DNA of 63,314 nucleotides, taken from positions 1 through 63,314 of the forward strand of contig CACYSG010000030.1 of NCBI GenBank assembly GCA_902776955.1, in the 5' to 3' direction. Of the stretch, positions 57,062-63,314 are shown piece after piece (position 1 is the first letter of the stretch; the number at the start of each line of letters is the position of its first letter). Both the position numbers and the translations under genes were made by a program. The notes under the pieces are model-generated. The model saw only the letters and a program-made list of their open reading frames with translations. It had not been told where the DNA came from and ran no database searches. Origin of the DNA: an uncultured Bacteroidales bacterium (lineage in GTDB: Bacteria; Bacteroidota; Bacteroidia; Bacteroidales; Muribaculaceae).

Positions 57062-58843
57062 TTAAAGCTCTTTGGTTTTTTCGGCGAGCCAGGCGGCCTC
57101 GTCGGCGTTGAGCAGCGGAGTGATGCGCTCGCGCACCATGCGGTGGTAGTCGTTGATCTGAGCGACTTCCTCGGCTGTGAGCATCGCGCGGTCAATCAGA
57201 CGCAGGTCGTAGGGGAAGAGCGTCAGCGGCTCAAAGGCCAGGAAATCACCGAATTCCTCGGTCTTCTCGGCCTCGGTGACGAGCAGCAGATTCTCGGTGC
57301 GGATGCCATATTCGCCTGTTTTGTAGAGTCCCGGCTCGTTGCTCAGGATCATACCGGGAATAAGCTTGACGTCAACCAGGTTGGTGCGGATGCTCTGCGG
57401 TCCCTCGTGGCAACCCAGGAAGTGGCCCACGCCATGACCGGTTCCGTGGCCATAGGTCATCGCCTCTTGCCACAGGGGCAGGCGGGCAAGCACGTCGAGC
57501 TGGCAGCCGGTTGTGCCCACGGGGAACTTGGCGCGCTGCAGGGCCAGATGTCCCTTGAGCACGAGTGTGAAGTCGTGTTTCTCTTGTGCAGTGGGATTAC
57601 CCAGGGTTACGGTGCGGGTGATATCGGTAGTGCCGTCAAGGAACTGTGCGCCGCTGTCCACGAGCAGCAGACCCTCGCCGTGCAAGGTTGCCGCGCTCTC
57701 GTCGGTCGCCTCATAGTGCACGATGGCACCGTGCTCCTTGTAGCCGCAAATCATGGCGAAGCTGTCCTCGCGATAGAGGTCCTGCTGGGCGCGGAATTCC
57801 ATGCCCTTGGTCCACACGTCAACCTCGTTGATTGTGCCCGTGGGCGCGTTCTTCTCGATCCACATGAACAGGCGGGTCAAGGCGGCGCCGTCACGCTCCA
57901 TGGCATGGCGGAAGCCCTCGATCTGCACCTCGTTCTTGACGCACTTGAGGTCGGTAATGGGAGAGCGGAAGTATACCTTCTGGCACGGCAGGGCGTTGGC
58001 CAGGGTATCGCTCACGCGGTTCGGGTCGATGAGTACCACCTCATGCTCTTTCACACGCTCGAGGAAACGAACCACGTCGTCATAGTCACGCGTCTTGATA
58101 TTGCAAGCCTTGAGGTGCTGCCTAACCTCGTCGGTCAGTTTATTCTCGTCGATAAACAGCACCCTGTTGTCGCGGGAGATATAGGCATAGGCGATAACCA
58201 CCGGCGTGAACGCCACATCGTTGCCGCGCAGGTTCAGCAGCCATGCGATGTCATCCAGTGCGGTCACCAGCATTGCGGTGGCGTCGTTATTCTCAAGCAC
58301 ATTAACCAGGCGCTCGATCTTGTCGCTGGCCTCCTCGCCGGCATACTGGACGTCGTGAATATAGGCCGGCTCACTAGGCCTGGCGGGACGGTCGGTCCAG
58401 ATGACGTCGGCGGGGAAGAACTCGGTAGCGAGCATGAAACCGTTCTCGCCGCAGAAACGTTCCAGCTGGTTAGCTTCCTGAGCGTTATATAAGCGTCCGT
58501 CGATGGCGATGACCGCATCCTCCTCGAGTACCTGTTGCAGCCACTCGTGAATGGTGGGGTCGTTACCCATATTCTCCTTCATCATCACAAATCCGCTGTC
58601 TTCCAGCTCAATGCCGGCCTGCAGGAAATAGCGCGAGTCGGTCCACAGGGCGGCCTGGTCAAGCGTCACCACGGCAGTACCGTTGCTGCCCGTGAAGCCG
58701 CACACCCAGTCGCGGAACTTCCAGTGGTCACAGATGTATTCACTCTGGTGCGGGTCAGTGCCGGGGATGATCACGGCATCGACATTCAGTCGGCGCATCT
58801 CGTTGCGCAACGCCTCAAGATGAGGCAACGTCTCTCTACTCAT
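57062..58843 (-). CDS. Xaa-Pro aminopeptidase (M24B, aminopeptidase P type)
   Basis: A 593-residue cytosolic metallopeptidase that removes N-terminal residues preceding proline. Two creatinase-like N-terminal domains (about 1-310) precede the pita-bread catalytic domain. Metal ligands are recognisable: VDSGAQFLDGTTDITRTV (two Asp), GHGTGHGVGHFLGCHEGP (His), LSNEPGLYKTGEYGIRTE (two Glu). A short C-terminal domain (LFPYDLRLIDRAML…) as in three-domain APP1-type enzymes follows. First gene of a minus-strand group with carbonic anhydrase and CotH. The promoter TACCTTTG lies 44 nt upstream. Confidence 0.94.
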   Translation of the reverse strand: MSRETLPHLEALRNEMRRLNVDAVIIPGTDPHQSEYICDHWKFRDWVCGFTGSNGTAVVTLDQAALWTDSRYFLQAGIELEDSGFVMMKENMGNDPTIHEWLQQVLEEDAVIAIDGRLYNAQEANQLERFCGENGFMLATEFFPADVIWTDRPARPSEPAYIHDVQYAGEEASDKIERLVNVLENNDATAMLVTALDDIAWLLNLRGNDVAFTPVVIAYAYISRDNRVLFIDENKLTDEVRQHLKACNIKTRDYDDVVRFLERVKEHEVVLIDPNRVSDTLANALPCQKVYFRSPITDLKCVKNEVQIEGFRHAMERDGAALTRLFMWIEKNAPTGTINEVDVWTKGMEFRAQQDLYREDSFAMICGYKEHGAIVHYEATDESAATLHGEGLLLVDSGAQFLDGTTDITRTVTLGNPTAQEKHDFTLVLKGHLALQRAKFPVGTTGCQLDVLARLPLWQEAMTYGHGTGHGVGHFLGCHEGPQSIRTNLVDVKLIPGMILSNEPGLYKTGEYGIRTENLLLVTEAEKTEEFGDFLAFEPLTLFPYDLRLIDRAMLTAEEVAQINDYHRMVRERITPLLNADEAAWLAEKTKEL

Positions 58844-58886
58844 AATCTTTATTTGTCGTTGTTATTGATTTCAGGTTACTGACCTG

Positions 58887-58894
58887 CAAAGGTA
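58887..58894 (-). promoter_or_regulatory. -7 element of the aminopeptidase P operon
   Basis: On the minus strand TACCTTTG (fits TAnnTTTG), 43 nt from the ATG at 58843. No clear -33. Confidence 0.58.
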
Positions 58895-58988
58895 CAATTT
58901 TCTTCTTAAAATGGACTATGCCGCTTTGGTTTTTTAAGTCCCGTACAGCGATATTAAAAAATGTGGAAATATTTTCTACACCCATCTG

Positions 58989-59020
58989 TTTGGAAATTCC
59001 AGAAGTAATGCGTAAATTTG
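58989..59020 (+). promoter_or_regulatory. Complete promoter ahead of the first small HTH gene
   Basis: TTTG (58989-58992), 20 nt, TAAATTTG (59013-59020), a full consensus match. The next credible start codon is about 300 nt away (59324), which implies a long leader. Confidence 0.72.
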
Positions 59021-59026
59021 CAACGT

Positions 59027-59323
59027 TGAAAATGCGGATACAAGCATAACATGAATTTTTTGAAAGATACATATTGGAATAGTATGAATGACGATGTTTT
59101 ACAATGTCGTGAGACATAAGTGTAAAATATTGGAAATTTCTTTTTTAAAGATTCACTATTGGCGTTGTGGGGGGATACTATACCCTCTTGTGAACGCTCA
59201 CCCAAGGTGCCAAATGCACCATGGGAGAGGTAGGTCCACATGAAAACCCACTAGGCTCCCACGCTCTTGTGTAACCTAAAGGGTCGCTACAAGGGAGCCG
59301 TTGCGATCGATGTTTGTACTGCA
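59027..59323 (+). other. Long untranslated leader, possibly structured RNA
   Basis: Between the promoter at 58989-59020 and the HTH start at 59324 there is no supported frame. The second half (about 59165-59310) is markedly more GC-rich and has many short complementary segments (for example GGTGCC…GCACC, GGGAG…CTCCC, ACCCTCTTGTG…CTCTTGTGTAACC). It may be a regulatory leader or a separate small RNA. No known riboswitch class was recognised. Confidence 0.4.
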
Positions 59324-59566
59324 ATGTCGATACACATAGGACAAGAAATCGAAACTGAGCTGCGCCGCAAGGGGCGCGGCGCGACGTGGTTTGCAAATGA
59401 GCTGCATTGCGACCGCACCAACGTATACAACATCTTCAAGCGTGAAGGTATCGACACGATACTGCTGCAACGCATCTGTGCCGTGTTGCAGCGCGACTTC
59501 TTTGCGCTCTATTGCGCAGCTTGGGAGGACAGGTTTGGCGCTGAAAAATATTCAACGGATTCGTAG
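59324..59566 (+). CDS. Small HTH protein (XRE-like), paralogue 1
   Basis: An 80-residue protein started at ATG 59324 (MSIHIGQEIETELRRKGRGA). An in-frame ATG at 59267 adds an unrelated stretch and is not shared with the paralogue. The HTH reads ATWFANELHCDRTNVYNIFKRE, and the following LLQRICAVLQRDFFALYC resembles the last helix of XRE domains. It probably binds DNA as a dimer and acts as a small regulator; targets unknown. About 70% of residues match the gene at 59989-60225 over their common 60 residues (by eye), so the two are a local duplication. Confidence 0.75.
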   Translation: MSIHIGQEIETELRRKGRGATWFANELHCDRTNVYNIFKREGIDTILLQRICAVLQRDFFALYCAAWEDRFGAEKYSTDS

Positions 59567-59611
59567 CATTTTATGCTATATCCATTGAAGACTCGCAGTT
59601 GCAATTAGCAG

Positions 59612-59936
59612 TAATTTTGCAATTGCCAAGTGGGCCGCGCAGGATTACGGCCCGACGGCATCATCGTTATATTTTACTATGTATGAATGAAAATGACAAA
59701 AACAACTCACATGTATAATTCAATCACGACTCTCCTCCGCGGGCCGCCTGTTCTAAAAAAGGGTATCGGTAGAAGTATGGCCTCTCTCCATAATTCGGTA
59801 AAGATTTTTCCCCCATTAAGAATATCGGGGGGCCGCAGCCACATGAAATATCCCGTAGGCTCAGTACTACGGTCGTCGCTACGGCAAATGCAAGAGCCCC
59901 CTCTTGCCCAATTTCATCCAAGAGGGGGTTATTTTT
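59612..59936 (+). ncRNA. Candidate non-coding transcript between the two HTH genes
   Basis: A -7 box TAATTTTG at 59612-59619 and a strong terminator at 59897-59936 bracket about 280 nt with no supported coding frame. A frame of 83 codons from 59687 has poor composition and no ribosome site. This could be a small RNA or just a short leader region ending before the second HTH gene. No known RNA family was recognised. Confidence 0.35.
59897..59936 (+). terminator. Intrinsic terminator between the two HTH genes
   Basis: CCCCCTCTTG (59897-59906) and CAAGAGGGGG (59919-59928) are perfect arms with a 12-nt loop, followed by TTATTTTTA. Confidence 0.85.
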
Positions 59937-59988
59937 AATAAACTTAGATTCAATTCATAAAGCTGCAACTGGAGCAGCTATCAAGTCA

Positions 59989-60225
59989 ATGCCTGTACAC
60001 ATCGGTAAAGAAATCAAGGCAGAGTTGCGCCGTCAGGAACGCGGCGTGAGTTGGCTCGCAGACAAGTTGCACTGCGACCGCACCAATGTGTATGACATCT
60101 TCAAGCGTGAAGGCATCGATACACGTCTGCTCGAACGCATCAGCATTATCCTGAACCGCAACTTTTTCTCCCTGTATTATCACGATGATCGCAACGACGT
60201 GGAAAATCATTCAACAGATGTGTAG
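59989..60225 (+). CDS. Small HTH protein (XRE-like), paralogue 2
   Basis: A 78-residue protein, MPVHIGKEIKAELRRQERGV, then SWLADKLHCDRTNVYDIFKRE and LLERISIILNRNFFSLYY. Same plan as 59324-59566: one helix-turn-helix domain and a short acidic tail ending in STDV (STDS in the other). A small hairpin AGCTGC…GCAGCT lies 10 nt before the ATG and might affect translation. It follows a strong terminator, so its promoter must lie within 59937-59988 or it depends on read-through. Predicted DNA-binding regulator, targets unknown. Confidence 0.75.
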   Translation: MPVHIGKEIKAELRRQERGVSWLADKLHCDRTNVYDIFKREGIDTRLLERISIILNRNFFSLYYHDDRNDVENHSTDV

Positions 60226-60270
60226 AATCATCTGCTACGTGCTACCCATACTCATTCACAACCTTATCAA

Positions 60271-60278
60271 TAATTTTG
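60271..60278 (+). promoter_or_regulatory. -7 element of the 60.4-61.5 kb operon
   Basis: TAATTTTG, 95 nt before ATG 60374. A hairpin AGCCGTT (60302-60308)/AACGGCT (60323-60329) lies in the leader. Confidence 0.55.
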
Positions 60279-60373
60279 CATTACGAAAATAAGTATGTTG
60301 TAGCCGTTTCACAGATTCCCGGAACGGCTCCATAAAAAAAGTTGTGGGAGTCATTATTTAATACCAATTTATT

Positions 60374-60820
60374 ATGATTAAAAAGTTCTTTGTTTTCATC
60401 TCGATGGTTGCTTTGCTTGGCATGGCATCATGCACAACAACCCTAAATTCATCCAAGACCAAGGATTTCGGGTCTTCGGCAATCACGGCAACGTTCGCCG
60501 ATCTTGTCGTATCGCCCCACAAAATCACCTACACCTACAAGCCATCTGACGATGTACGTCGAGGCGGAGAAGTAAACGTCATCAACACCGCAATCCGCAT
60601 GGCGCTTGATGCAAATGGAGGCGGCGATGTTTTGGTCGAGCTGCAAACCACAGTGAAGAAAAAAGGCAGAAAAAATGTTTCGGAAGTCACTGTTTCGGGA
60701 TATCCCGCAACATACAAGAATTTCCGTTGTGCCGACGAGGAGACGCTGAAAGAAGCGCTCAAGTTGCGCGCTATTCCTGACGAGCCCGTCGTTAAAAAGA
60801 GATTTCTCGGCATCTTCTAA
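60374..60820 (+). CDS. Small lipoprotein of unknown function
   Basis: A 148-residue protein with a lipoprotein signal (MIKKFFVFISMVALLGMASC, Cys20). The mature part contains SSAITATFADLVVSPHKITY, YKPSDDVRRGGEVNVINTAI and GGGDVLVELQTTVKKKGRKN, an alternating beta pattern of the kind seen in small envelope lipoproteins, and ends with the basic KKRFLGIF. I do not recognise a named family. First gene of a three-gene unit (60374-61494) of proteins with no known function; AT-richer than the main part of the window. Confidence 0.68.
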   Translation: MIKKFFVFISMVALLGMASCTTTLNSSKTKDFGSSAITATFADLVVSPHKITYTYKPSDDVRRGGEVNVINTAIRMALDANGGGDVLVELQTTVKKKGRKNVSEVTVSGYPATYKNFRCADEETLKEALKLRAIPDEPVVKKRFLGIF

Positions 60821-60844
60821 TTGACACCACAAGAGCAGAACACT

Positions 60845-61144
60845 ATGGGATTTTTTAGAAACCTTCGCAGTATCGGCTTGATCAATGACAAGCTGAAACA
60901 TCTTGAGGCCCTGCTATTGGGAATCAAGGACAACTTTCACAGGTGCGCCTCGCGAGGTGATATTCAAGCGGATATCACACACGGCAGATTTATCCTTTCA
61001 GAGATTGCCGATATCGTTAGCGACAGCGGCCGGTCGGTTTTTCTCGCACCGTATTGGTTCTTAGGGCAAAAGATGGAACTGCCTGAAATTTGCTCAAGAA
61101 CAGCTGATATGCTCAATGAGTTCGATACGCTCAATGCACTCTAA
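60845..61144 (+). CDS. Hypothetical protein, 99 residues
   Basis: Started at ATG 60845 (MGFFRNLRSIGLINDKLKHL). A TTG 24 nt upstream directly after the lipoprotein stop is possible but less likely. Soluble, mostly helical, with RGDIQADITHGRFILSEIAD and a C-terminal SRTADMLNEFDTLNAL. No signal peptide, no membrane segment and no recognised motif. It lies 24 nt after the lipoprotein gene on the same strand, so the two are probably co-expressed. Confidence 0.62.
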   Translation: MGFFRNLRSIGLINDKLKHLEALLLGIKDNFHRCASRGDIQADITHGRFILSEIADIVSDSGRSVFLAPYWFLGQKMELPEICSRTADMLNEFDTLNAL

Positions 61145-61170
61145 GTAAATCTAAACCAACTAACTTCTTT

Positions 61171-61494
61171 ATGATGACTACAACTGAAAAAAACTATGTG
61201 GCAACGCTAGTAGCATTCATGTGCGCAAACTCACAAACGTCAAAAGGCGTTCAGTGTTTCGGAGACACTTGCCGGGAACTGGGAGTTTCGGCTAATGACA
61301 TACAAAGATGTGTATCCAGAGGGCCGTCTTTCAAAACAACAATGTACGAAACCCTTAGCATGATGTCACCAAGCGACAAAAAGCAAGCTCAACAGTATTT
61401 TGTGAAAGCGGCATTAGCCGATGGCAGCAATCTTTCGGCATTTATTCTTAATGAGGTGCTTGAAGAGTGCCAAATGTTTGACCATGTTATATAA
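61171..61494 (+). CDS. Hypothetical protein, 107 residues
   Basis: Begins MMTTTEKNYVATLVAFMCAN (the second Met at 61174 is an equally possible start). Soluble, helical, with five Cys (GVQCFGDTCRELGV, IQRCVSRG, EECQMFDH). A SANDIQRCVSRGPSF segment could be part of a small helical bundle. No recognised family. Last gene of the 60374-61494 unit, followed 34 nt later by a strong terminator. Confidence 0.62.
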   Translation: MMTTTEKNYVATLVAFMCANSQTSKGVQCFGDTCRELGVSANDIQRCVSRGPSFKTTMYETLSMMSPSDKKQAQQYFVKAALADGSNLSAFILNEVLEECQMFDHVI

Positions 61495-61528
61495 ACTTAA
61501 TTAGTAACGTCTGTAATATCTGACAACG

Positions 61529-61569
61529 TGTCATCAAGGGTAGAACCGATCCCTTGATGACATTTTTTT
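61529..61569 (+). terminator. Strong intrinsic terminator
   Basis: TGTCATCAAGGG (61529-61540) and CCCTTGATGACA (61551-61562) are perfect 12-bp arms with a 10-nt loop, followed by seven T. The rest of the gap to 61807 is AT-rich and holds only the tdh promoter. Confidence 0.92.
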
Positions 61570-61728
61570 GCAACGCTTTTGATCCATGAATCAGTGATTT
61601 ATTGAGCCATACTGCAGTTATTAAGAGGTCACTAATAAACAAATGCGGGTCTAAGCATGAATCAACACCCTATTTTTGTTGGCCTCACATTATTTTAGGA
61701 GTTTATTTATAAAAATATGTGGGTCAAA

Positions 61729-61760
61729 ATTGCACATTAATGAGAATTGGTGTATTTTTG
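61729..61760 (+). promoter_or_regulatory. Promoter of the threonine dehydrogenase-like gene
   Basis: ATTG (61729-61732), 20 nt, TATTTTTG (61753-61760); the ATG is 47 nt downstream. Confidence 0.68.
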
Positions 61761-61807
61761 TGCCTCAAATACTAACATAAACCTGAACATAATTAAGAAC
61801 TACTGCA

Positions 61808-62764
61808 ATGAAAAATATCTTGATCATCGGCTCAACGGGACAAATCGGTTCCGAGCTGACAATGAAGTTGAGAGGCATCTACACAGGTAATGTCGTGGCT
61901 GGTTATATCCCTGGTGCTGAGCCCAAAGGCGAGTTGCTGGAGAGCGGCCCCTCGGAAATCGTTGACATCACCAACGCCCAGCAGATTGCTGCCGTAGTGG
62001 ACAAGTACAACATCGACACCATCTACAACCTCGCCGCCCTGTTGAGCGCCGTTGCTGAGAACAAGCCCCAGCTGGCCTGGCACATCGGTATCGACGGCTT
62101 GATGAACGTGCTGGAAGTGTCTCGCGAGAAAAAATGCGCCGTATTCACACCCAGCAGCATCGGCTCCTTCGGTCCCAACGCCCCCAAGGACGGCACGCCC
62201 CAGGACACCATCCAGCAGCCGCGCACGATGTACGGCGTGACCAAGGTGACCGGCGAGTTGCTGAGCAACTACTACGCCCTCAAGTTTGGCGTTGACACCC
62301 GTTCGGTGCGCTTCCCCGGCCTGATCAGCTATGTCACTCCTCCGGGTGGCGGCACGACCGACTATGCTGTTGACATCTATTACAGCGCCGTCCAGGGCAA
62401 GAAGTTCATCTGCCCCATCGCCGCTGGCACTTTGATGGACATGATGTACATGCCCGACGCCCTGCGCGCCGCCATCGAGATCATGGAGGCCGACGCCAGT
62501 CGTCTGGTACACCGCAACTCGTTCAACATCGCCTCGATGAGCTTTGATCCCGAGGTGATCTACCACAAGATTAAGGAGTACATCCCCGAGTTTGAGATGG
62601 AATACCAGGTTGACCCGCTGCGTCAGAGCATTGCCGACAGCTGGCCCAACAAGCTGGACGACACCTGCGCCCGCGTCGAGTGGGACTGGAAGCCCGAGTA
62701 TAACCTTGATGGCATGACTAGGGACATGATCGAGAAACTTCGCATCAAGTTCGGCCTCAAATAG
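61808..62764 (+). CDS. L-threonine 3-dehydrogenase-like short-chain dehydrogenase (NAD-dependent epimerase family)
   Basis: A 318-residue cytosolic SDR. The N-terminal NAD-binding motif is ILIIGSTGQIGSEL (GxxGxxG). NLAALLSAVAENKPQLAWHI, FTPSSIGSFGPNAP and the catalytic MYGVTKVTGELL (Y-x3-K) follow. RFPGLISYVTPPGGGTTDYAV is the segment that, in my knowledge, separates threonine dehydrogenases of this type from sugar epimerases. The reaction would be L-threonine plus NAD+ to 2-amino-3-oxobutyrate. It has its own promoter and is followed 17 nt later by a small lipoprotein gene. Confidence 0.86.
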   Translation: MKNILIIGSTGQIGSELTMKLRGIYTGNVVAGYIPGAEPKGELLESGPSEIVDITNAQQIAAVVDKYNIDTIYNLAALLSAVAENKPQLAWHIGIDGLMNVLEVSREKKCAVFTPSSIGSFGPNAPKDGTPQDTIQQPRTMYGVTKVTGELLSNYYALKFGVDTRSVRFPGLISYVTPPGGGTTDYAVDIYYSAVQGKKFICPIAAGTLMDMMYMPDALRAAIEIMEADASRLVHRNSFNIASMSFDPEVIYHKIKEYIPEFEMEYQVDPLRQSIADSWPNKLDDTCARVEWDWKPEYNLDGMTRDMIEKLRIKFGLK

Positions 62765-62781
62765 TAAATTTTCTGCCTGCG

Positions 62782-63138
62782 ATGAAACTGTGTCGGTCCT
62801 TGCTGGTGTGTGCCGTGATGTTGCTCCTGAGCGGTTGCAGCGGTACGAGTTACAAGTTGGCTAAGGACTATGCCTCGACCGACACCTTCGGCTATCTCGT
62901 GTTTGTTAGCGAGTCGGGCAAGCAGTACGATGACCTGTGGGTCAATATCTCAGGGCTAAAGAAGACGTTCCTCGCCTCCACAGCCCAAATCGTCAACGGC
63001 GAGGTCAAGGGCATGCGCTATGGCGCTCAACAAGGCTCGCGCCGCGTACTGGTGCGCCAGGGGAATGATATTTTCCTCTTCCAGGACGTCGTAGAGATTC
63101 GCGCCGGCGAGAACACCATCATCATGCTAAAGGACTGA
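62782..63138 (+). CDS. Small lipoprotein of unknown function
   Basis: A 118-residue protein with lipobox LLSGC (Cys19), then a mostly beta domain (TFGYLVFVSESGKQYDDLWV; SRRVLVRQGNDIFLFQDVVE; AGENTIIML). No recognised family. Co-transcribed with the dehydrogenase (17-nt gap) and followed by a hairpin at 63157-63196. Confidence 0.65.
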   Translation: MKLCRSLLVCAVMLLLSGCSGTSYKLAKDYASTDTFGYLVFVSESGKQYDDLWVNISGLKKTFLASTAQIVNGEVKGMRYGAQQGSRRVLVRQGNDIFLFQDVVEIRAGENTIIMLKD

Positions 63139-63156
63139 TTCATTCATCAGATATCA

Positions 63157-63196
63157 AAGGGACAACGTTTTGCAATCATGCAAGTCGTTGTCCCTT
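63157..63196 (+). terminator. Hairpin after the small lipoprotein gene
   Basis: AAGGGACAACG (63157-63167) pairs with CGTTGTCCCTT (63186-63196), with an inner GCAATCATGC. Only a short T-rich tail (GTTATT) follows. Confidence 0.65.
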
Positions 63197-63202
63197 GTTA
63201 TT

Positions 63203-63314
63203 ACCGAGTCGCAATCATTGCTGTCCACTAAAAATTGTGGACGGTTAATAAATAAAATTTTCAAACAAACTCGGTTCACTTGAACCATTGAGCTCTTTGA
63301 CATTTTTGAAATTC
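63203..63314 (+). other. Structured region with boxA-like element at the right edge
   Basis: ACCGAGT (63203-63209) pairs with ACTCGGT (63269-63275), enclosing the hairpin GTCCAC (63223-63228)/GTGGAC (63237-63242). GAGCTCTTTGACA (63290-63302) resembles the antitermination boxA (core GCTCTTTAACA) of rRNA leaders. An rRNA operon, or an insertion sequence end, may start just beyond the window. Low certainty. Confidence 0.35.

Noticed and set aside
59165-59310. A known riboswitch, tRNA or SRP RNA in the HTH leader
   Set aside because: No conserved core (such as a T-loop GGTTCGA or the SRP GGAAGGAAGCA) was found; only generic complementarity is visible.
59687-59938. An 83-codon frame between the HTH genes
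   Set aside because: Odd composition, runs through the terminator hairpin, no ribosome site.

Overview
The window looks like a chromosomal segment of a gut-type Bacteroidales, most plausibly Muribaculaceae or Prevotellaceae (inference). It is GC-rich in coding DNA and AT-rich between genes. It carries a SusC/SusD/SusE/SusF-like starch locus, SPII lipoproteins, a type IX secretion-like C-terminal tail, dockerin-bearing secreted enzymes, and many promoters of the Bacteroidetes type (TTTG, about 20 nt, TAnnTTTG). About 46 genes are supported, none of them rRNA or tRNA. The intergenic spaces are crowded with dispersed palindromic repeats and small inverted-repeat elements.

Layout. 1-7 kb: housekeeping genes (end of murF, a thioesterase, dprA, a nucleoside phosphorylase, a 51-residue conserved-looking peptide, cdsA, a lytic transglycosylase, a DUF3332-type lipoprotein). 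7-9.9 kb: a two-gene cassette of a radical SAM/SPASM enzyme and a twin-arginine-exported, 24-cysteine repeat protein, bracketed by about 230-bp inverted repeats. 10-19.4 kb: a secreted protein, corA, and the glycan-processing operon MFS sugar transporter-malQ-pulA. 19.8-34.3 kb: an exopolysaccharide cluster (two acyltransferases, flippase, Wza, Wzc tyrosine kinase, Wzy/O-antigen ligase-like protein, two GT4 glycosyltransferases, a secreted beta-helix protein, a dockerin-CotH protein). 34.7-50.3 kb: starch and galactan utilisation (neopullulanase, methyltransferase, GH53 galactanase, multidomain alpha-amylase, SusF/E/D/C-like proteins, divergent LacI-family regulator). 50.3-58.8 kb: GxxExxY protein, PafA-like phosphatase, dnaX, and a minus-strand group of aminopeptidase P, gamma-carbonic anhydrase and a second dockerin-CotH protein. 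59-63.3 kb: two paralogous small HTH proteins, an unknown lipoprotein operon, an L-threonine 3-dehydrogenase-like SDR, a small lipoprotein, and a structured boxA-like sequence at the right edge.

How it fits together. SusC/D/E/F and the exported amylase would bind, cut and import starch. The periplasmic neopullulanase and pullulanase would debranch and shorten oligosaccharides. The MFS transporter and MalQ would complete uptake and processing. A shared LacI-type operator, TGCAAnCGnTTGCA, lies 55-56 nt upstream of the -7 boxes of three promoters (MFS-malQ-pulA, amylase-GH53, susCDEF). One of these sites also overlaps the -33 element of the lacI gene. This suggests one regulator that activates three operons and represses itself (inference from geometry).

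The strongest candidates for something undescribed are the radical SAM/TAT Cys-repeat cassette, the fixed-distance LacI regulon, the 340-bp TIR elements (one with a 9-bp target duplication), and a promoter whose -7 box forms the loop of a 17-bp palindrome. All assignments are from reading the sequence; no database search was run.
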